A DNA stretch of 64,000 bases from Ampullaceana balthica (GCA_944989445.1 CALYLW010000134.1:878001-942000), one strand, 5' to 3'. Positions 36,598 through 49,448 are shown, numbered from the stretch's first letter. Made by a program: numbers and translations. Notes: a model not told the origin generated them from the letters alone.

Positions 36598-36843
36598 ACA
36601 ATAATTTAATGACGTCGATGGGGTACACACATGAATACAGAAATCATTTAAAGGAAGCGTTTCTGTATCAGCACAGAGTACAATAACTTAATGACGTCGA
36701 TGGGGCACACACATGAATACAGAAATCATTTAAAGGAAGCGTTTCTGTATCAGCACAGAGTACAATAACTTAATGACGTCGATGGGGCACACACATGAAT
36801 ACAGAAATCATTTAAAGGAAGCGTTTCTGTATCAGCACAGAGT
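36598..36843. repeat. 82-bp tandem repeat, 3 copies
   Basis: Three 82-bp units begin ACAATAACTTAATGACGTCG. They differ at two or three positions only (ATAATTT/ATAACTT, GGGTAC/GGGCAC). Each carries TGACGTCG, one base from a CRE/ATF site, and TTTCTGTATCAGCACAG. Confidence 0.95.
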
Positions 36844-38352
36844 ACAATAACTCACACAACAAAGGACAGTTGTCTCGTCTAAATGGTTTTAGTTTGAACA
36901 ACAATAATGTACAGTACATGGCCTGATAAAGTTCTGATTGTTGCATTCAAACAGAGGGACCAGGTTTTGTTTACATCCATACATTGTGGAACAAGATAAG
37001 TTCAGGCTACAAAAGAGACATACACCCTTTTTATCGCGTTTTGTACCACCCCATTCGCTCAGACAATATTGTATGGCACTGCCCAACAGATGTCGCAGGA
37101 TATTAAGCTATAATCTCAAAACTAACAGAATAGAAGACGTACGTTTCTTAGAAATTTAGAAAACAGCATGAAAACAAACTTATTGGGTAAAGATAAAAAC
37201 GGGGCTCTCCCACTCACTTTGCTAAAGAGTCTTCTATAATGGTGTTGAACTTTAAAAAATATTACTGCTAATTGCGGAACGAGGAAAGTAAACAAGCTAT
37301 CATGTGACAATTATGATCTCTGTATCTCAGTCTTAAATCACCCCCGCCTTTGAATAAATTACTGTCATAGAACAACTGTAACCCTATAGTCTAAGTAGCT
37401 CTCAACTTTATTATTAATGAGACAGGAAGTTTTATTGCCAAGCTAGAAATAAAATGATTTAGTTATTATCAATATATTTATATATTTATTTGAGAGGATG
37501 AAGTGGGAAAGATATTGCTATGGGCCAGTCATAACATATTATTGCGAGGGGATTACTGGAGTAAAGATATGAAAATATTGGCTCCGACTCCAAAAAAAAC
37601 ACTGTATCATTATTAATATTATTATTTATTTTATTGGCGGAAAATTCAAAGGATAGAATGTATAAGATTATCGATTCTAGTGTGAGAAAACGAAAACGAG
37701 TTATTAATATTAGGAAATAAAAGTTATATATCTCATACGTTGCCCCTCTGAGAACTAGATGAAAAGACTTACAAGAAAGTATATGCAACGATATCTTTGA
37801 CTGAAATTGTTAAAATAAGACAGTCCTAGTGATTATTTGAACCCGCCAAAATATTCTAGTAGTCTTGTGACAGAATACTAAATTCAATACCATACGGACT
37901 TCGTCTGTTTGAAGCTGTGGAAAAATTGTTGTCAACATTCGATGGAACTGATATAAGGAGGAAAAAGAATTGAAATAATTCAATAGTTAAAGTAACACAA
38001 AACGATTTCCTCAAGGATTCTTTTAAAAAATAGAATCCTTTGAGCTGTTGACTTTTGAGAATATATTCATAATTTATCACAGGAAAAATATTGATAATTT
38101 AATTCATCTTTAAAAAAAATAATATTTTTCCTAGGATGAAATCTTATTTGTTGGGGTACAGAAAAATTAAGTCTTCAGTCAGTCGAACATTCCGGAAATT
38201 TTTCGGTCAAGAACCGAAATTCGAATGTCTTACAGTAGAATCGTCTTTCTTTGTGTCAGTCAGTTGGCTTGTACGGAGAACCTTATTCATTGGCTCAGAA
38301 CTGTAAGCAAGTAAGACTCAGGGTTGATACAATGATATGACTGGAGCATCAG
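36844..38352. other. Unique DNA before the 27-bp array
   Basis: No gene recognised. Short minus frames at 37486-37788 and 37856-38080 are AT-driven. Confidence 0.45.
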
Positions 38353-40131
38353 TTGAATTCATTCAGTCAGTCTCAATAGTTGAATTCATTCAGACAGTCT
38401 CAATAGTTGAACCCATTCAGACAGTCTCAATAGTTGAACCCATTCAGACAGTCTCAATAGTTGAACCCATTCAGACAGTCTCAATAGTTGAATTCATTCA
38501 GACAGTCTCAATAGTTGAACCCATTCAGACAGTCTCAATAGTTGAACCCATTCAGACAGTCTCAATAGTTGAACCCATTCAGACAGTCTCAATAGTTGAA
38601 CCCATTCAGACAGTCTCAATAGTTGAACCCATTCAGACAGTCTCAATAGTTGAACCCATTCAGACAGTCTCAATAGTTGAACCCATTCAGACAGTCTCAA
38701 TAGTTGAACCCATTCAGACAGTCTCAATAGTTGAATTCATTCAGACAGTCTCAATAGTTGAACCCATTCAGACAGTCTCAATAGTTGAACCCATTCAGAG
38801 AGTCTCAATAGTTGAACCCATTCAGACAGTCTCAATAGTTGAACCCATTCAGACAGTCTCAATAGTTGAACCCATTCAGACAGTCTCAATAGTTGAACCC
38901 ATTCAGACAGTCTCAATAGTTGAACCCATTCAGACAGTCTCAATAGTTGAACCCATTCAGACAGTCTCAATAGTTGAACCCATTCAGTCAGTCTCAATAG
39001 TTGAACCCATTCAGTCAGTCTCAATAGTTGAACCCATTCAGACAGTCTCAATAGTTGAATTCATTCAGACAGTCTCAATAGTTGAACCCATTCAGACAGT
39101 CTCAATAGTTGAACCCATTCAGAGAGTCTCAATAGTTGAACCCATTCAGTCAGTCTCAATAGTTGAACCCATTCAGACAGTCTCAATAGTTGAACCCATT
39201 CAGACAGTCTCAATAGTTGAACCCATTCAGACAGTCTCAATAGTTGAACCCATTCAGACAGTCTCAATAGTTGAACCCATTCAGAGAGTCTCAATAGTTG
39301 AACCCATTCAGACAGTCTCAATAGTTGAACCCATTCAGACAGTCTCAATAGTTGAACCCATTCAGACAGTCTCAATAGTTGAACCCATTCAGTCAGTCTC
39401 AATAGTTGAACCCATTCAGTCAGTCTCAATAGTTGAACCCATTCAGACAGTCTCAATAGTTGAACCCATTCAGACAGTTCCAATAGTTGAACCCATTCAG
39501 ACAGTCTCAATAGTTGAACCCATTCAGACAGTCTCAATAGTTGAACCCATTCAGACAGTCTCAATAGTTGAACCCATTCAGACAGTCTCAATAGTTGAAC
39601 CCATTCAGACAGTTCCAATAGTTGAACCCATTCAGACAGTCTCAATAGTTGAACCCATTCAGACAGTCTCAATAGTTGAACCCATTCAGACAGTCTCAAT
39701 AGTTGAACCCATTCAGACAGTCTCAATAGTTGAACCCATTCAGACAGTTCCAATAGTTGAACCCATTCAGACAGTCTCAATAGTTGAACCCATTCAGACA
39801 GTCTCAATAGTTGAACCCATTCAGACAGTCTCAATAGTTGAACCCATTCAGTCAGTCTCAATAGTTGAACCCATTCAGACAGTCTCAATAGTTGAACCCA
39901 TTCAGACAGTCTCAATAGTTGAACCCATTCAGACAGTCTCAATAGTTGAACCCATTCAGACAGTCTCAATAGTTGAACCCATTCAGACAGTCTCAATAGT
40001 TGAACCCATTCAGACAGTCTCAATAGTTGAACCCATTCAGACAGTCTCAATAGTTGAACCCATTCAGACAGTCTCAATAGTTGAACCCATTCAGACAGTT
40101 CCAACAGTTAAACCCATTCAGAGAGTCAATC
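38353..40131. repeat. 27-bp minisatellite, about 66 copies, with a 603-codon open frame
   Basis: The unit is GAACCCATTCAGACAGTCTC plus AATAGTT. With 27 bp and no stop, one plus frame (38337-40148) encodes about 66 copies of the nonapeptide EPIQTVSIV, and a minus frame also stays open for up to 347 codons. There is no indel in 1.78 kb. Variants are ACA to TCA or AGA, CCC to TTC, and TCTCA to TTCCA. Nearly all change an amino acid and synonymous differences are almost absent, so purifying selection on a protein is not indicated. There is no signal peptide, splice context or flanking coding similarity. I treat the frame as incidental. Confidence 0.93.
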
Positions 40132-40148
40132 AAGCTGAGTTTGACTAA

Positions 40149-41539
40149 GGCGTGAATCCAAACTCAAGTCTGGACAAGGCAATAAGTCACTAGAATCCCG
40201 GTGGACGGGTCAGATTAACCTCGAATGGCAACTGCTGTAGAAAAAAATATATAAAAAACTGAATTCAAACCCAGATGCTATAAAAAGAACGCAATGAAAA
40301 TTTCTGCAACTCCCAGATACACGGGGCCAGGATTCTTGAAACGTCAAACTCCTTTCTGTTTTAATAAGGAGTAGAAGATTGAATACTTATTGACTCGTTG
40401 CTGAGTTAACACCAAATACAAAGGTCAGTTAAAACAACATTCGTCGTCTTGACGTCCATAACTGGTCAATGATTTATTTTCTCTGGCCTAAGGGTCATTG
40501 AACCACCCCACCCCACTCGCCGTTTGACCACTCGTTAATGCCACGTAGATAACAGGTTCGTTTGTCGAGCAGCTGTTTCCGCCAGTGAATGTTCCACACA
40601 CAAATCATTCTCCTGATTGATTGCGGTGAAACAAATGGTGTTTTGACTTTGTTATCTGAGGGAGTGTGTGTGGGGAGCGGGAGGGGGGGTCAACCAACTT
40701 TATTTATCTGCCAGTGGCCTGGCGGGTCTCCGTGGTCTGTTCCACTAAAGTCCCACACCTGGTGCAACAGCTGTAATCAGTCCCAGGCCTAACACGGGGA
40801 AATCTGTGGGAGAGGGGGGGGAGAGGCCGCAATCTGGAGGAAATCCATTTCAATAACAACCACCCCCTCCCCCACTATCTAAAGTCTGATGTGTTGGTCC
40901 AGAAAGTCTGACCAAGTCGCGGATTGGCATGCTGAGTTCTATCACGTGATTGTATCTGCTCTATCCATTTCCGTCCATTTCCTCTGACATTTAGATCGCC
41001 TCGTTCTGTGGTCAGCCAGGTCAAGCAAAGATAAGCCGGACGTAAAGCTAACGTCAGTCACATATTGCGCTTGTATCAGTCATGTCGAACTTTTTTAGCT
41101 GGAGGTCTGGAAGTTAAAAGTCAAGGGAGGCAAGTGGATAAACACTTTAACCTGTCAAAATGAGGAGCTTATTTCATTCCATTAAGATTCGTTCTTTTTG
41201 TATACACAATTTTACTATCTTATTTGGCTCTCTGGGATGTAAGATTAAATGAGGTTAATTCTCCTTTCAACATTTATCTAGTATAATATATATATATTTA
41301 ATATAATATAATATCTATATATACACATCATATATATATTTACCCTCAATTATGTATGACTAGCTAATAGTTGTCAGATACTAAGAGACATCACTCTACT
41401 TTATCTAAAATTGAAAATATAGACTTACATATCATAAACATTTTGGTTTTCAGATTAACATTAACCAAACAACGCACGAACATTTGACGTCAGCATTTGT
41501 GTTGTAAACAGTGCTGACTGACTCAAAGAGTTATTTTTT
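40149..41539. other. Unique DNA, slightly less AT-rich
   Basis: No gene recognised. Poly-G/C runs occur at 40685-40690, 40815-40822 and 40862-40874. AT-rich TATATA sequence at 41285-41340. Confidence 0.45.
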
Positions 41540-41857
41540 GGTGCAGTAATTTGGTGCGCTGCTTTCTAAAATTAGGTAAAAAATCGCTGGGTGATTAGCA
41601 CTGTAAAAAATATTATATAAATACTTTGTGTACATTTAAGGAATATTTAGTATTTATCATACAAGGATAAGTTACTTAGGCTTTTGACCAAAAAAAAACC
41701 CCCTTATTATAAAGTACTTTATGTACATTTAAGGAATTTTAATATTAAGTATTTATCATACAAGGACAAGTTAGTTGGGCTTTTGAAAAAGGTGGGCGCC
41801 GTAGGCACCCTAAAAAAGTGGGCACCGCAGACGCCACGGCGCCGCAGCACAACCTAG
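41540..41857. mobile_element. Scrambled relative of Helitron-like family A
   Basis: 41540-41575 (GGTGCAGTAATTTGGTGCGC) is the reverse complement of the family A left region. 41620-41840 runs forward: ACTTTGTGTACATTTAAGGA then ATCATACAAGGACAAGTTAG, and this block is present twice. It then has GGTGGGCGCCGTAGGCACCC and finishes at CCTAG|T (41854-41857). Mixed orientation and internal duplication show rearrangement. The two forward sub-blocks are about 100 bp apart. Confidence 0.55.
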
Positions 41858-44800
41858 TATTTATATATTTAAACTTTAAAAGCAATTTTGTGAGTAAATC
41901 ATTATTTAAGGCATGTGTAACTATAATATCTTTGTGCTACCTATTTCCTATGTGGTAAGAGTGAAATTGAAACATACCTTTCGATATAATGCTGGAGAAA
42001 TACAAAATAAAATCAACGCGTCCTTAAGTTAATAGGCATGTGAAATAAAACGGTTTCATTCGACTGTCCAGAAGTTTACAATGAATAACGACGATCTCGA
42101 CAGTTAATATTTGGCTTCGCCAATATAAGATTATACAATGCATTTTATAAATAATTTCTCGGTAATTAGTTCAACGGGAATAATGTAAAGTGTGTAACAC
42201 TAACAAATATTCGCGTTAGAAGAAACATCGTTTTAAAAATACGACAACGACACATGAACGCATTGACTCAGCTTCTTATATAGCTCAGGACCATTATAGC
42301 GTTGACCGATGAAAGTTTGTCATTCCTAAAAAAGCAAAAAACTGATCTCATTCATCAGCGCGAGAACTCAGTCCATCGCCTCACGTACCCTTACGACCGG
42401 AACTAAACGTCTTGAACCGGAACAAGTACACCACCGCATACAACCTGGCTCTTCATATAACTATAAAACACCACTGAACATAAAACTAGCGGTGACGTTA
42501 CGAGGGGCTCACATTGACCTCGCTTGACCATCGGTTTGGATTTATTCCATAAGCTGAAAAAAAAACACGCCATAATCCCGTCTCGTGGCTTTCAAACATT
42601 TGATTGTCTGTCACGTGGCTGAATCCAGTGACTCAAAAAATAAGTTTTTATTCCAGATCGTAACGATGCTCGAATTTAACTCAAACATTTTGGAGTCGTT
42701 GAAAAAACTAAATTTAAAGATATGATTCAAAATTATTGAATTGATGTTTCCCTAATATTGAGGTAATCAATGAGAACTACAATACGCATGTGAATGCCTT
42801 ATAAATTGGGTCAGTAAATGTTTTTAGAAGTAGATCAGGGGTCGATAGTGGCAATTAAATTTACATTTTAGATACGCCCGCAAAAGTAAGAAAAAAAAAC
42901 AGTGCACATTGCACATTGCACATTGCACATTGCAAACTTCCTTGCAATAACCGTGTCACAACACAGCGGATAAATGTCGTTTATGAAACCTCACAATTAC
43001 ACGAAATTAAACATCCAACGGCTTAAAGTAAGGTGTAGATTTAGGTGATTGTGTCATCGACCGCACGACCGGTAGTAACAGAGATGTTGAGTGCATCATG
43101 GTGCACATAACATCGAGGTGAACAGAGCCACTACGTATTGCAATTATAAGACAGTTAGTGTACTTCAAAATGTAGGGAAGGAAACAAACAACATACTTCA
43201 AGGCTAGACCTTAATTTAGAATGACATGTAACATCGTCATAAATCCTATTTTTAGAAAACCGAAATTCCTTCTTCTGAAATGTGTTTTACAAGTTAAAAT
43301 TTAAAATCGAATCCATCTTTCCGTATTTTAAGTCTTTGAACAAAAAACATGTTTTAAATATTTGAATGATTACACAAACCACGGAGAACACACATTATGA
43401 ACATGCCTTAAATAAGACATTCAACAGTGACATGCCAGATAATAAGGAACACCACATTAAAACTGTCACTGTACAGAAACTAAAGCACCTCAACACTCGG
43501 GGGGTCACCACACAACGATGCCACAATGTGACAGTGCCACAGCCACAAAAGGGGGGGGGGTAGTGACTAAGACATAAAAGACCAGCTGATGATATAACAT
43601 GAAGATACCCGCTTCAAACAGACACGTGTCAAAGCAGATGAATGAATGCATTTCAAAACAAACAATACAGCTTTGCCCACATGTGGAGCTAAACAAAACA
43701 GCAGTGCAGCGTGAGTCATGAGCGAATGAGCAGCAGGGAGTTTTGGGTGCTAACAAACAGCAGATCAAAACACCTGTAGTTTTTTTTTAAAGAACACATT
43801 CGTATTTTAAGGTTAAAAACAGGATGTTGTATGTTACCATGTATAACAAATTTATGATAAATATTTTTACAATTTGGTTTGGTTAAGTCGCAGGGCTGAA
43901 TGGTTTCTTCACTTATTTTAATATGAAGTGGAAAATAGCCAACAAATTAGAAATACTGACAATATTGAAAAATTGCTGGGTATGGATTTATTTTAGTGTT
44001 TTAATCAAATTTGCTAAGCTTGACTTTGAAGATTTAAAAAAAAATTACTCTTAAAAAGAAGAGCTTCAAATACCTTATATAGACCAAGACATCATGTGTT
44101 GATAGTTTGATTTAATGTTCTGGTTGATGTTTTGTTTGGTTTTAATTTTGATGTTTATTTATTGTTTGATATCATGTTAGATATTATGTTTGACAATATG
44201 TAGCTTGCTGGGTCATGATAACATCTGCATTGAATTAAAATTTTCCTTTGGTCAGTGAATTGTTCAGTACAAGAGAAACCATCGAAAGTAAACATCCAAT
44301 AATTGAGCATCCAATGTCTCGCTGACTTTGTACGTACCTGCTGCTGGCTGAGTGGCAATATCCATTGAGTTGTGCTTCTGTCGCGTCTTTTATTTTTCCT
44401 GTATAGTAAAAAAATATATATTTTCATATTGAGTACATCTAAAATTCAATTCTTTTATACATAATATACACACTATTACAATCACCCTGTATAATCGTAG
44501 GTCTAGTGCAAACTTTTAATTAGAACGAAGATTAACTGTTAAAAAAACCACGATGTGTTAGGTGGGGACAATGCTATATTAAAGAACCACATATTTTATG
44601 TGTAGTTATAATATGACATCACTGGTAATGGTATTAATAGTATCGCAAAGAGCATGGCACAATAACTTTACTCTTAAAGCCTTTACTATAAGTTTTTAAA
44701 CTCTTTGGTATTAATATTCCTATTCAACTGTCAGTCACATTATCGCAAGACTTCCAGAGTTTTGATATTTTACAACACTTTACATATTTAAATATATTTG

Positions 44801-46428
44801 TATAAGGCATCTTGCACCTGAAAACATTTTAGCTAACAACGCATTAAAAAAGTATGTTAACACTAAAGGGATACATGTAACACATTTGGTGTAATAGAGT
44901 ACATTCTAAAGGAAACTCACTAAAAAAGTTTAAGGTAATTTCAAATATAAAAAAAAATTGTTGATATTTCAATAAATTATGAAGCAACATACAAAAGCAG
45001 GTCTGTTAATCTGAAATGGTAATTTCCTACCTTAAAAAGGGGGGAAAATAAAGACATGTCACATAAATGAAAATAGCCACACAACTATTATTTCGTTCTT
45101 GAATGTCCACTGGAATCAATAACAATTACAAACCTCACGTTGTTTAAAAATTTCATAAAAACTTTGATCAATGAGTATTTTGGGTAATAATTAACTCAAG
45201 AATATTTAAATGACCAGACCTTAAAAAGCCAGACGGCTTCAGTGTCCAGCAACAAATGAAGCAACGCACCGTTCTGACATTGACAACACCGAGTTAGAAA
45301 CTCCTCCATCATGAAACTAAATCTAAACTAATTCACCCAGTTTTATAAAAGAAAAAAAAACCAATAGAAATTCTCCCTGAGTCTGAAAGCGTCTTCCTCT
45401 AAACTTGCCGGCCAATCGGACGGCGAAGGTTCCAATAACCAACTCTTGCCTATCCGTCCATCGTGGTGGCAGACGAGCACTCAATCGGCGCTCGCTAATT
45501 GTCCGCTTAACGACTCACTCGCGTTCTCTATCATAGCGTCACGACTACGACAGTGTTAGGTCCAGAGGCGTGCTTGGTAACAATGCAGTCCCCCCTCTCC
45601 CTGCAGCATCTTTTTTTTTCATCTGATCAATCTTCTATCAAACCAAACCCACTCAGTCATGCTGTATATGAGCTTCTTATTGATAGAGAACGTTTCGGGA
45701 ACGATGAGAGAAAAACCTGTTTCAGCTCTGAGAGGAGATTGGCTTCTCAGCTTGTCTTGTTAGGTAAAGCACATATAGGACTGATAGTGACGTGGGGCGG
45801 AGGAAGATTCATGCAGGAACAAGGGAGTTAACTGGCTCTAATAATTGCTTCTAACAAAAATAACGCTCGGTGCCCTCCACTGGACTCAGAAAAACGTGTG
45901 TCTTTAATCTATTTCCGATTGCTTTTTGGAATTTTTCTTCCGCTTTATCCCATATTTGATAGGTGCAAATTATTTGATCATTTGACCTAGCGAATGTTTA
46001 AATCGTATTAAGAATGTGTCGAGTTAATCAAATAATCGCCGAGTACTACCAAATATTTGATAAAATAAATAAAAAATTGTATGTGTACTATGAAATATTT
46101 GATGATTAGTAAATATTTTCATAGCTATGAGATATTTTGATGATTGGAAATATTTTAATGACTAGACAATAATTAGTCCGTGAAAGATATTTCATTTGTA
46201 AGAATATTACAATTTCCTACAAAGGACGAGTATCCAGCTCATTTGACCAAATAACTTCTTAGTGTTTCTTAATTCTAATCACGAAATGTGGCCGTATTAA
46301 ATTTTTTAACTTACTGTCAACTCAAACTTGTTATTTCTCTGCATGTTAATACTATGACGAATTACTCACGTTAATTCCATTTACCCCCACAACTTTCAAC
46401 AGTTTCATGAACACATTTTGTTCCCAGC
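41858..46428. other. Unique AT-rich DNA, 4.6 kb, no gene seen
   Basis: No arrays except the 7-bp repeat at 42903. Frames at 43505-43768, 44155-44427 and 45553-45831 are under 95 codons with no motif. A patch near 45400-45550 is less AT-rich but unrecognised. Confidence 0.45.
42903..42933. repeat. 7-bp repeat, 4.4 copies
   Basis: GCACATT repeated four times plus GCA, with no mismatch. Confidence 0.95.
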
Positions 46429-46868
46429 AAATGAATGACATGGACCATAACATCAAATCTAATAGGCACATCCCAGTCAATGAATGACAAGGATCATAAC
46501 ATCAATTCTAATAGGAACACCCTAGCAAATGAATGACATGGATCATAACATCAAATCTAATAGGCACACCCCAGCCAACGAATGTAATAGATCATAGCAT
46601 CTAATCTAATAGGCTTACCCAAGGCAATGAATAACATGGATCATAGCATCAATCTAATAGGCACACCCCAGTCAATGAATGACATGGATCATAGCATCAA
46701 ATCTAATAGGCATACCCCAGCCAATGAATGAAATGGATCATATCCCCAAATCTCATGGAGAACACCCCAGCAAATGAATGACATGGATCATAACATCAAT
46801 CTAATAGGCACACCCCAGCCAATGAATGAAATGGATCAAATCACCAAATCTCATGGAGAACACCCCCC
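46429..46868. repeat. 49-bp minisatellite, 9 diverged copies
   Basis: Units begin AATGAATGACATGGATCATA and end GGCACACCCCAGCC. Copies differ at up to about 15% of sites and by small indels, much older-looking than the other arrays. The last three alternate two variants (ATCTCATGGAGAACACC versus ATCTAATAGGCACACC), indicating a dimer step. Confidence 0.9.
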
Positions 46869-46938
46869 CCCGTATGAGGAGTCTATATGAAACCTCACGT
46901 TCTAGGACCAACGATACAACGTAGGATACCACTGTGAT

Positions 46939-47511
46939 CAGGGGCGGATTAAGACTGCACGGGGCCCCAGGCTGCAATTCAAACTGGGGCCCTATCCAGC
47001 CAGCATCCCTTTAAATAAAATGATTTCTAGCAGCTGATATAAGACAGTAACTCGTAACTAAATAGTTCATCGGTTCCTTTAAATTACTTTATCTGCACTA
47101 CGGGATCGGCCGTCCCAGCCAAAAAGATTATTCATGAAAAAATGGAATACGAAGAAATAACTGTTTGCCGGTATCCTAATATTGAGTGTAAAAATACAAT
47201 TTAAAAATAAAACAAACTTGTGCCCACGCCGGGAATCGATCGCGTGACCGCTTGCACAGCAGGCCGGCTTTTTACCTCAAGGCCACAGGAGCCTAATGCA
47301 AGTTGTAAATTTTAAAAATATAAACAATAATCTTTAATATTTTCTCTTAGTGAGCCTATAAAATCTGTTTTTTTAAATTAATTTATTTAATTTATGATAT
47401 TTTCAGGAATTCATGCAAACATTTTTCCATCTTTCTTATAAAAATATACTAATTTTGGGGGCCCCTAATCATCGGGGGCCCCTGGCTTTAGCCCGTTTAG
47501 CCCCCCCCCCT
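46939..47511. mobile_element. Possible hAT-like non-autonomous element
   Basis: The left end CAGGGGCGGATTAAGACTGC resembles the CAGGGGCGG terminus common in animal hAT elements. The right side carries GGGGCCCCTGGCTTTAGCCC then a C-run, a rough inverted counterpart of CGGGGCCCCAGGCT near the left end. The terminal inverted repeats are poor and the right boundary and target duplication are not resolved. TGTGAT lies at 46933-46938 and again at 47528-47533 but could be chance. No transposase. Confidence 0.35.
47219..47293 (-). other. tRNA-like segment
   Basis: On the minus strand GGCTCCTGTGGCCTTGAGGT, CCTGCTGTGCAAGCGG (7-nt loop TGTGCAA) and CGATCGATTCCCGGCG resemble the acceptor/D arm, anticodon arm and B box of a tRNA. 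The 3' acceptor strand does not pair with the 5' one and the T arm is irregular, so it is not a functional tRNA. It is more likely a tRNA-derived (SINE-type) fragment inside the surrounding repeat. Confidence 0.35.
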
Positions 47512-47589
47512 TTAATTCGCAATTGAATGTGATCCCCGGAGCACATCTGGTAATTTCTGGTAACTAAATACCACGTGAATGAAACATAC

Positions 47590-47725
47590 ATTATATGCCA
47601 ATATCACACGTCACGTGTCATGATCACACATCACGTGTTATAATCCTACATCAGGTGTCAGGATCGCACATCAATATCAGCATGTCACCTCGCGTGTCAA
47701 CATTACACATCACGTGCATTTTCAG
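47590..47725. repeat. Degenerate ~20-bp repeat rich in CACGTG
   Basis: About 6 units of ATCACACATCACGTGTCATG type. CACGTG or near-matches occur at almost every unit. Confidence 0.8.
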
Positions 47726-48587
47726 TTTCCCTGCAGCCATATGTACGTGATCACGTGACGAAGCCTTGTTAATGTTCGATTTCAACTTGAAATTCCTGCG
47801 TCAAAAATAATTGGTTGCATTCTACTAGAAAAGTTGACGGTTCGTTGAGAGAAGTGCTGTGACAATGACAAAACAGTGGTGGTAATTGGCAAATGATAAT
47901 GGTGTGGTGACGACAGCGTGGTAATCACTCGCTGAGAACAAACAAAAAACCCCCATGAAAAAAGGACGACGAAATTGTGATTATGTGATGAAAATATTGG
48001 TGTGAGCAGATCAGAAAATAGGAGGTGAAGTGATGGTTGTATGTTGAAGATTCAATGATGTAAAGGTTGAGAACAGACCAGTGTCTGAGTTGCTATTCCA
48101 ACGTGGTGAATATGTATACTTTGTTTAGGTAATTTTTTTTCAATTAAGCAGTAAGTCGAAGTGCGTTCCTAATAGAGATTGCTAGACTCTGAATTATATC
48201 TTTACTCTACAAAATCATAAACTGGCGGAGAAAAAATATTATCGACAATACTAAGGCAACGGATATTTTACGACCTCAGTTTACTTAAATTGGATGAATA
48301 ATATTTACAAATCGTGTTATCAAATAAAAGCATAATATCACTCTTAAAAGTATTTTGTAACACATGCGTGCAGAGGGTATTGGAAAAGGGCCACCCATGC
48401 CGCAATTCTTGTAATAACTCTGGGCTCACGCTGATAATATTAATTAAACGTTGAATAATTTGAATAGCCGCGGTTATCCGGTATAATTACATTTCTCCTC
48501 CATGTTTGAAAATAAATGGCTCTGCACTCTGCAGAAAGCTGAGCTTTTCCCCACATTGAGCGTTTTCAACCAGATCACGTAATATTT
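47726..48587. other. Unique DNA
   Basis: No gene or repeat recognised. Confidence 0.45.
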
Positions 48588-49010
48588 AAATCCCTTATAT
48601 TAACTTTACCGCAGTCTCTCTCTGTCTGTCTTGGTCGGACGGAAAAACAAAAGTGAAAAATGACCCACTTCCCGTGCTGCTATCGAGCTGAAATTTTGCA
48701 TATAGACTCGTGTCACCTAACAATGCATCGTATCAACATTTCAGATCGATCGAATGTAACGTAATTAAATTAATGCACTTTTAGTTTAATTCTATACAAC
48801 TATAGGTAAATAGGTAATTCAATTTCACAGTTTGTTATTGTTCGGCGTCCCGTGCCACTTGAGTCGTTCACGCATGCCATCGGTGACCACGAGTTTTACA
48901 GCAAAGGGGACTTAAATGAGTTTCAGTATGTAAATGTTTGTCGCGATGAGTTCTGTCTCATAAATAAGGGATTTATGTTCAAAAACTGTGTTTTTACGGC
49001 GTTGTTTAAT
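48588..49010 (+). mobile_element. Family B element, isolated near-complete copy
   Basis: Starts AAATCCCTTATATTAACTTT, followed by a CT-rich stretch and GGTCGGACGGAAAAACAAAAG, AATGACCCACTTCCCGTGCT and CAGATCGATCG. It ends ATAAATAAGGGATTTATGTTC, AAAAACTGTGTTTTT, ACGG. Inverted subterminal repeats and 3' hairpin are both present. It lacks the GCGTATTATATTGAAC blocks. No coding frame. Confidence 0.65.
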
Positions 49011-49448
49011 TTTTAAAATAATTTTCGGATTGACTGACGGAGAGTTTTCACGCTATCACAGGGAACTTTGTTTAATAGACGTTTAAATGAACTGTTATCT
49101 TAATTTAAATCAGAAACTTGTATCAAAATAGAAATGTAAATGAAATGATAACTTATATAATTTTAATGCAACTGATATCACATTAGATTTTCGATGGAAA
49201 ACGTCTTGTAACAACTCTGCTGTAAGTGATGATATTTTTAAAAATTCAAATTTTTATTTTTTTATTTTTGCCAGTCCAATTCTCATGGCCGAGAGACCAG
49301 ACTAGCCCAACTAAGGGGACAATTAATTCGAATGAAAAGTGTAGGAAAATTAAATGAAGATGCAAGAAAGAGATAGCTACATAAGAAAAAAAAACAATGA
49401 CGAAAATGTGCATCGGAAAAACAATGAGTTTGTCTGTTTCAAAGTTTA
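49011..49448. other. Unique DNA
   Basis: No gene or repeat recognised. Confidence 0.4.

Noticed and set aside
45553..45831. 92-codon plus frame as a small gene
   Set aside because: No motif, no repeat or homology signal visible, and frames of this length are expected by chance in 64 kb.
47219..47293. Functional tRNA gene
   Set aside because: The acceptor strands do not pair and the T arm has an abnormal loop; kept only as a tRNA-like segment.
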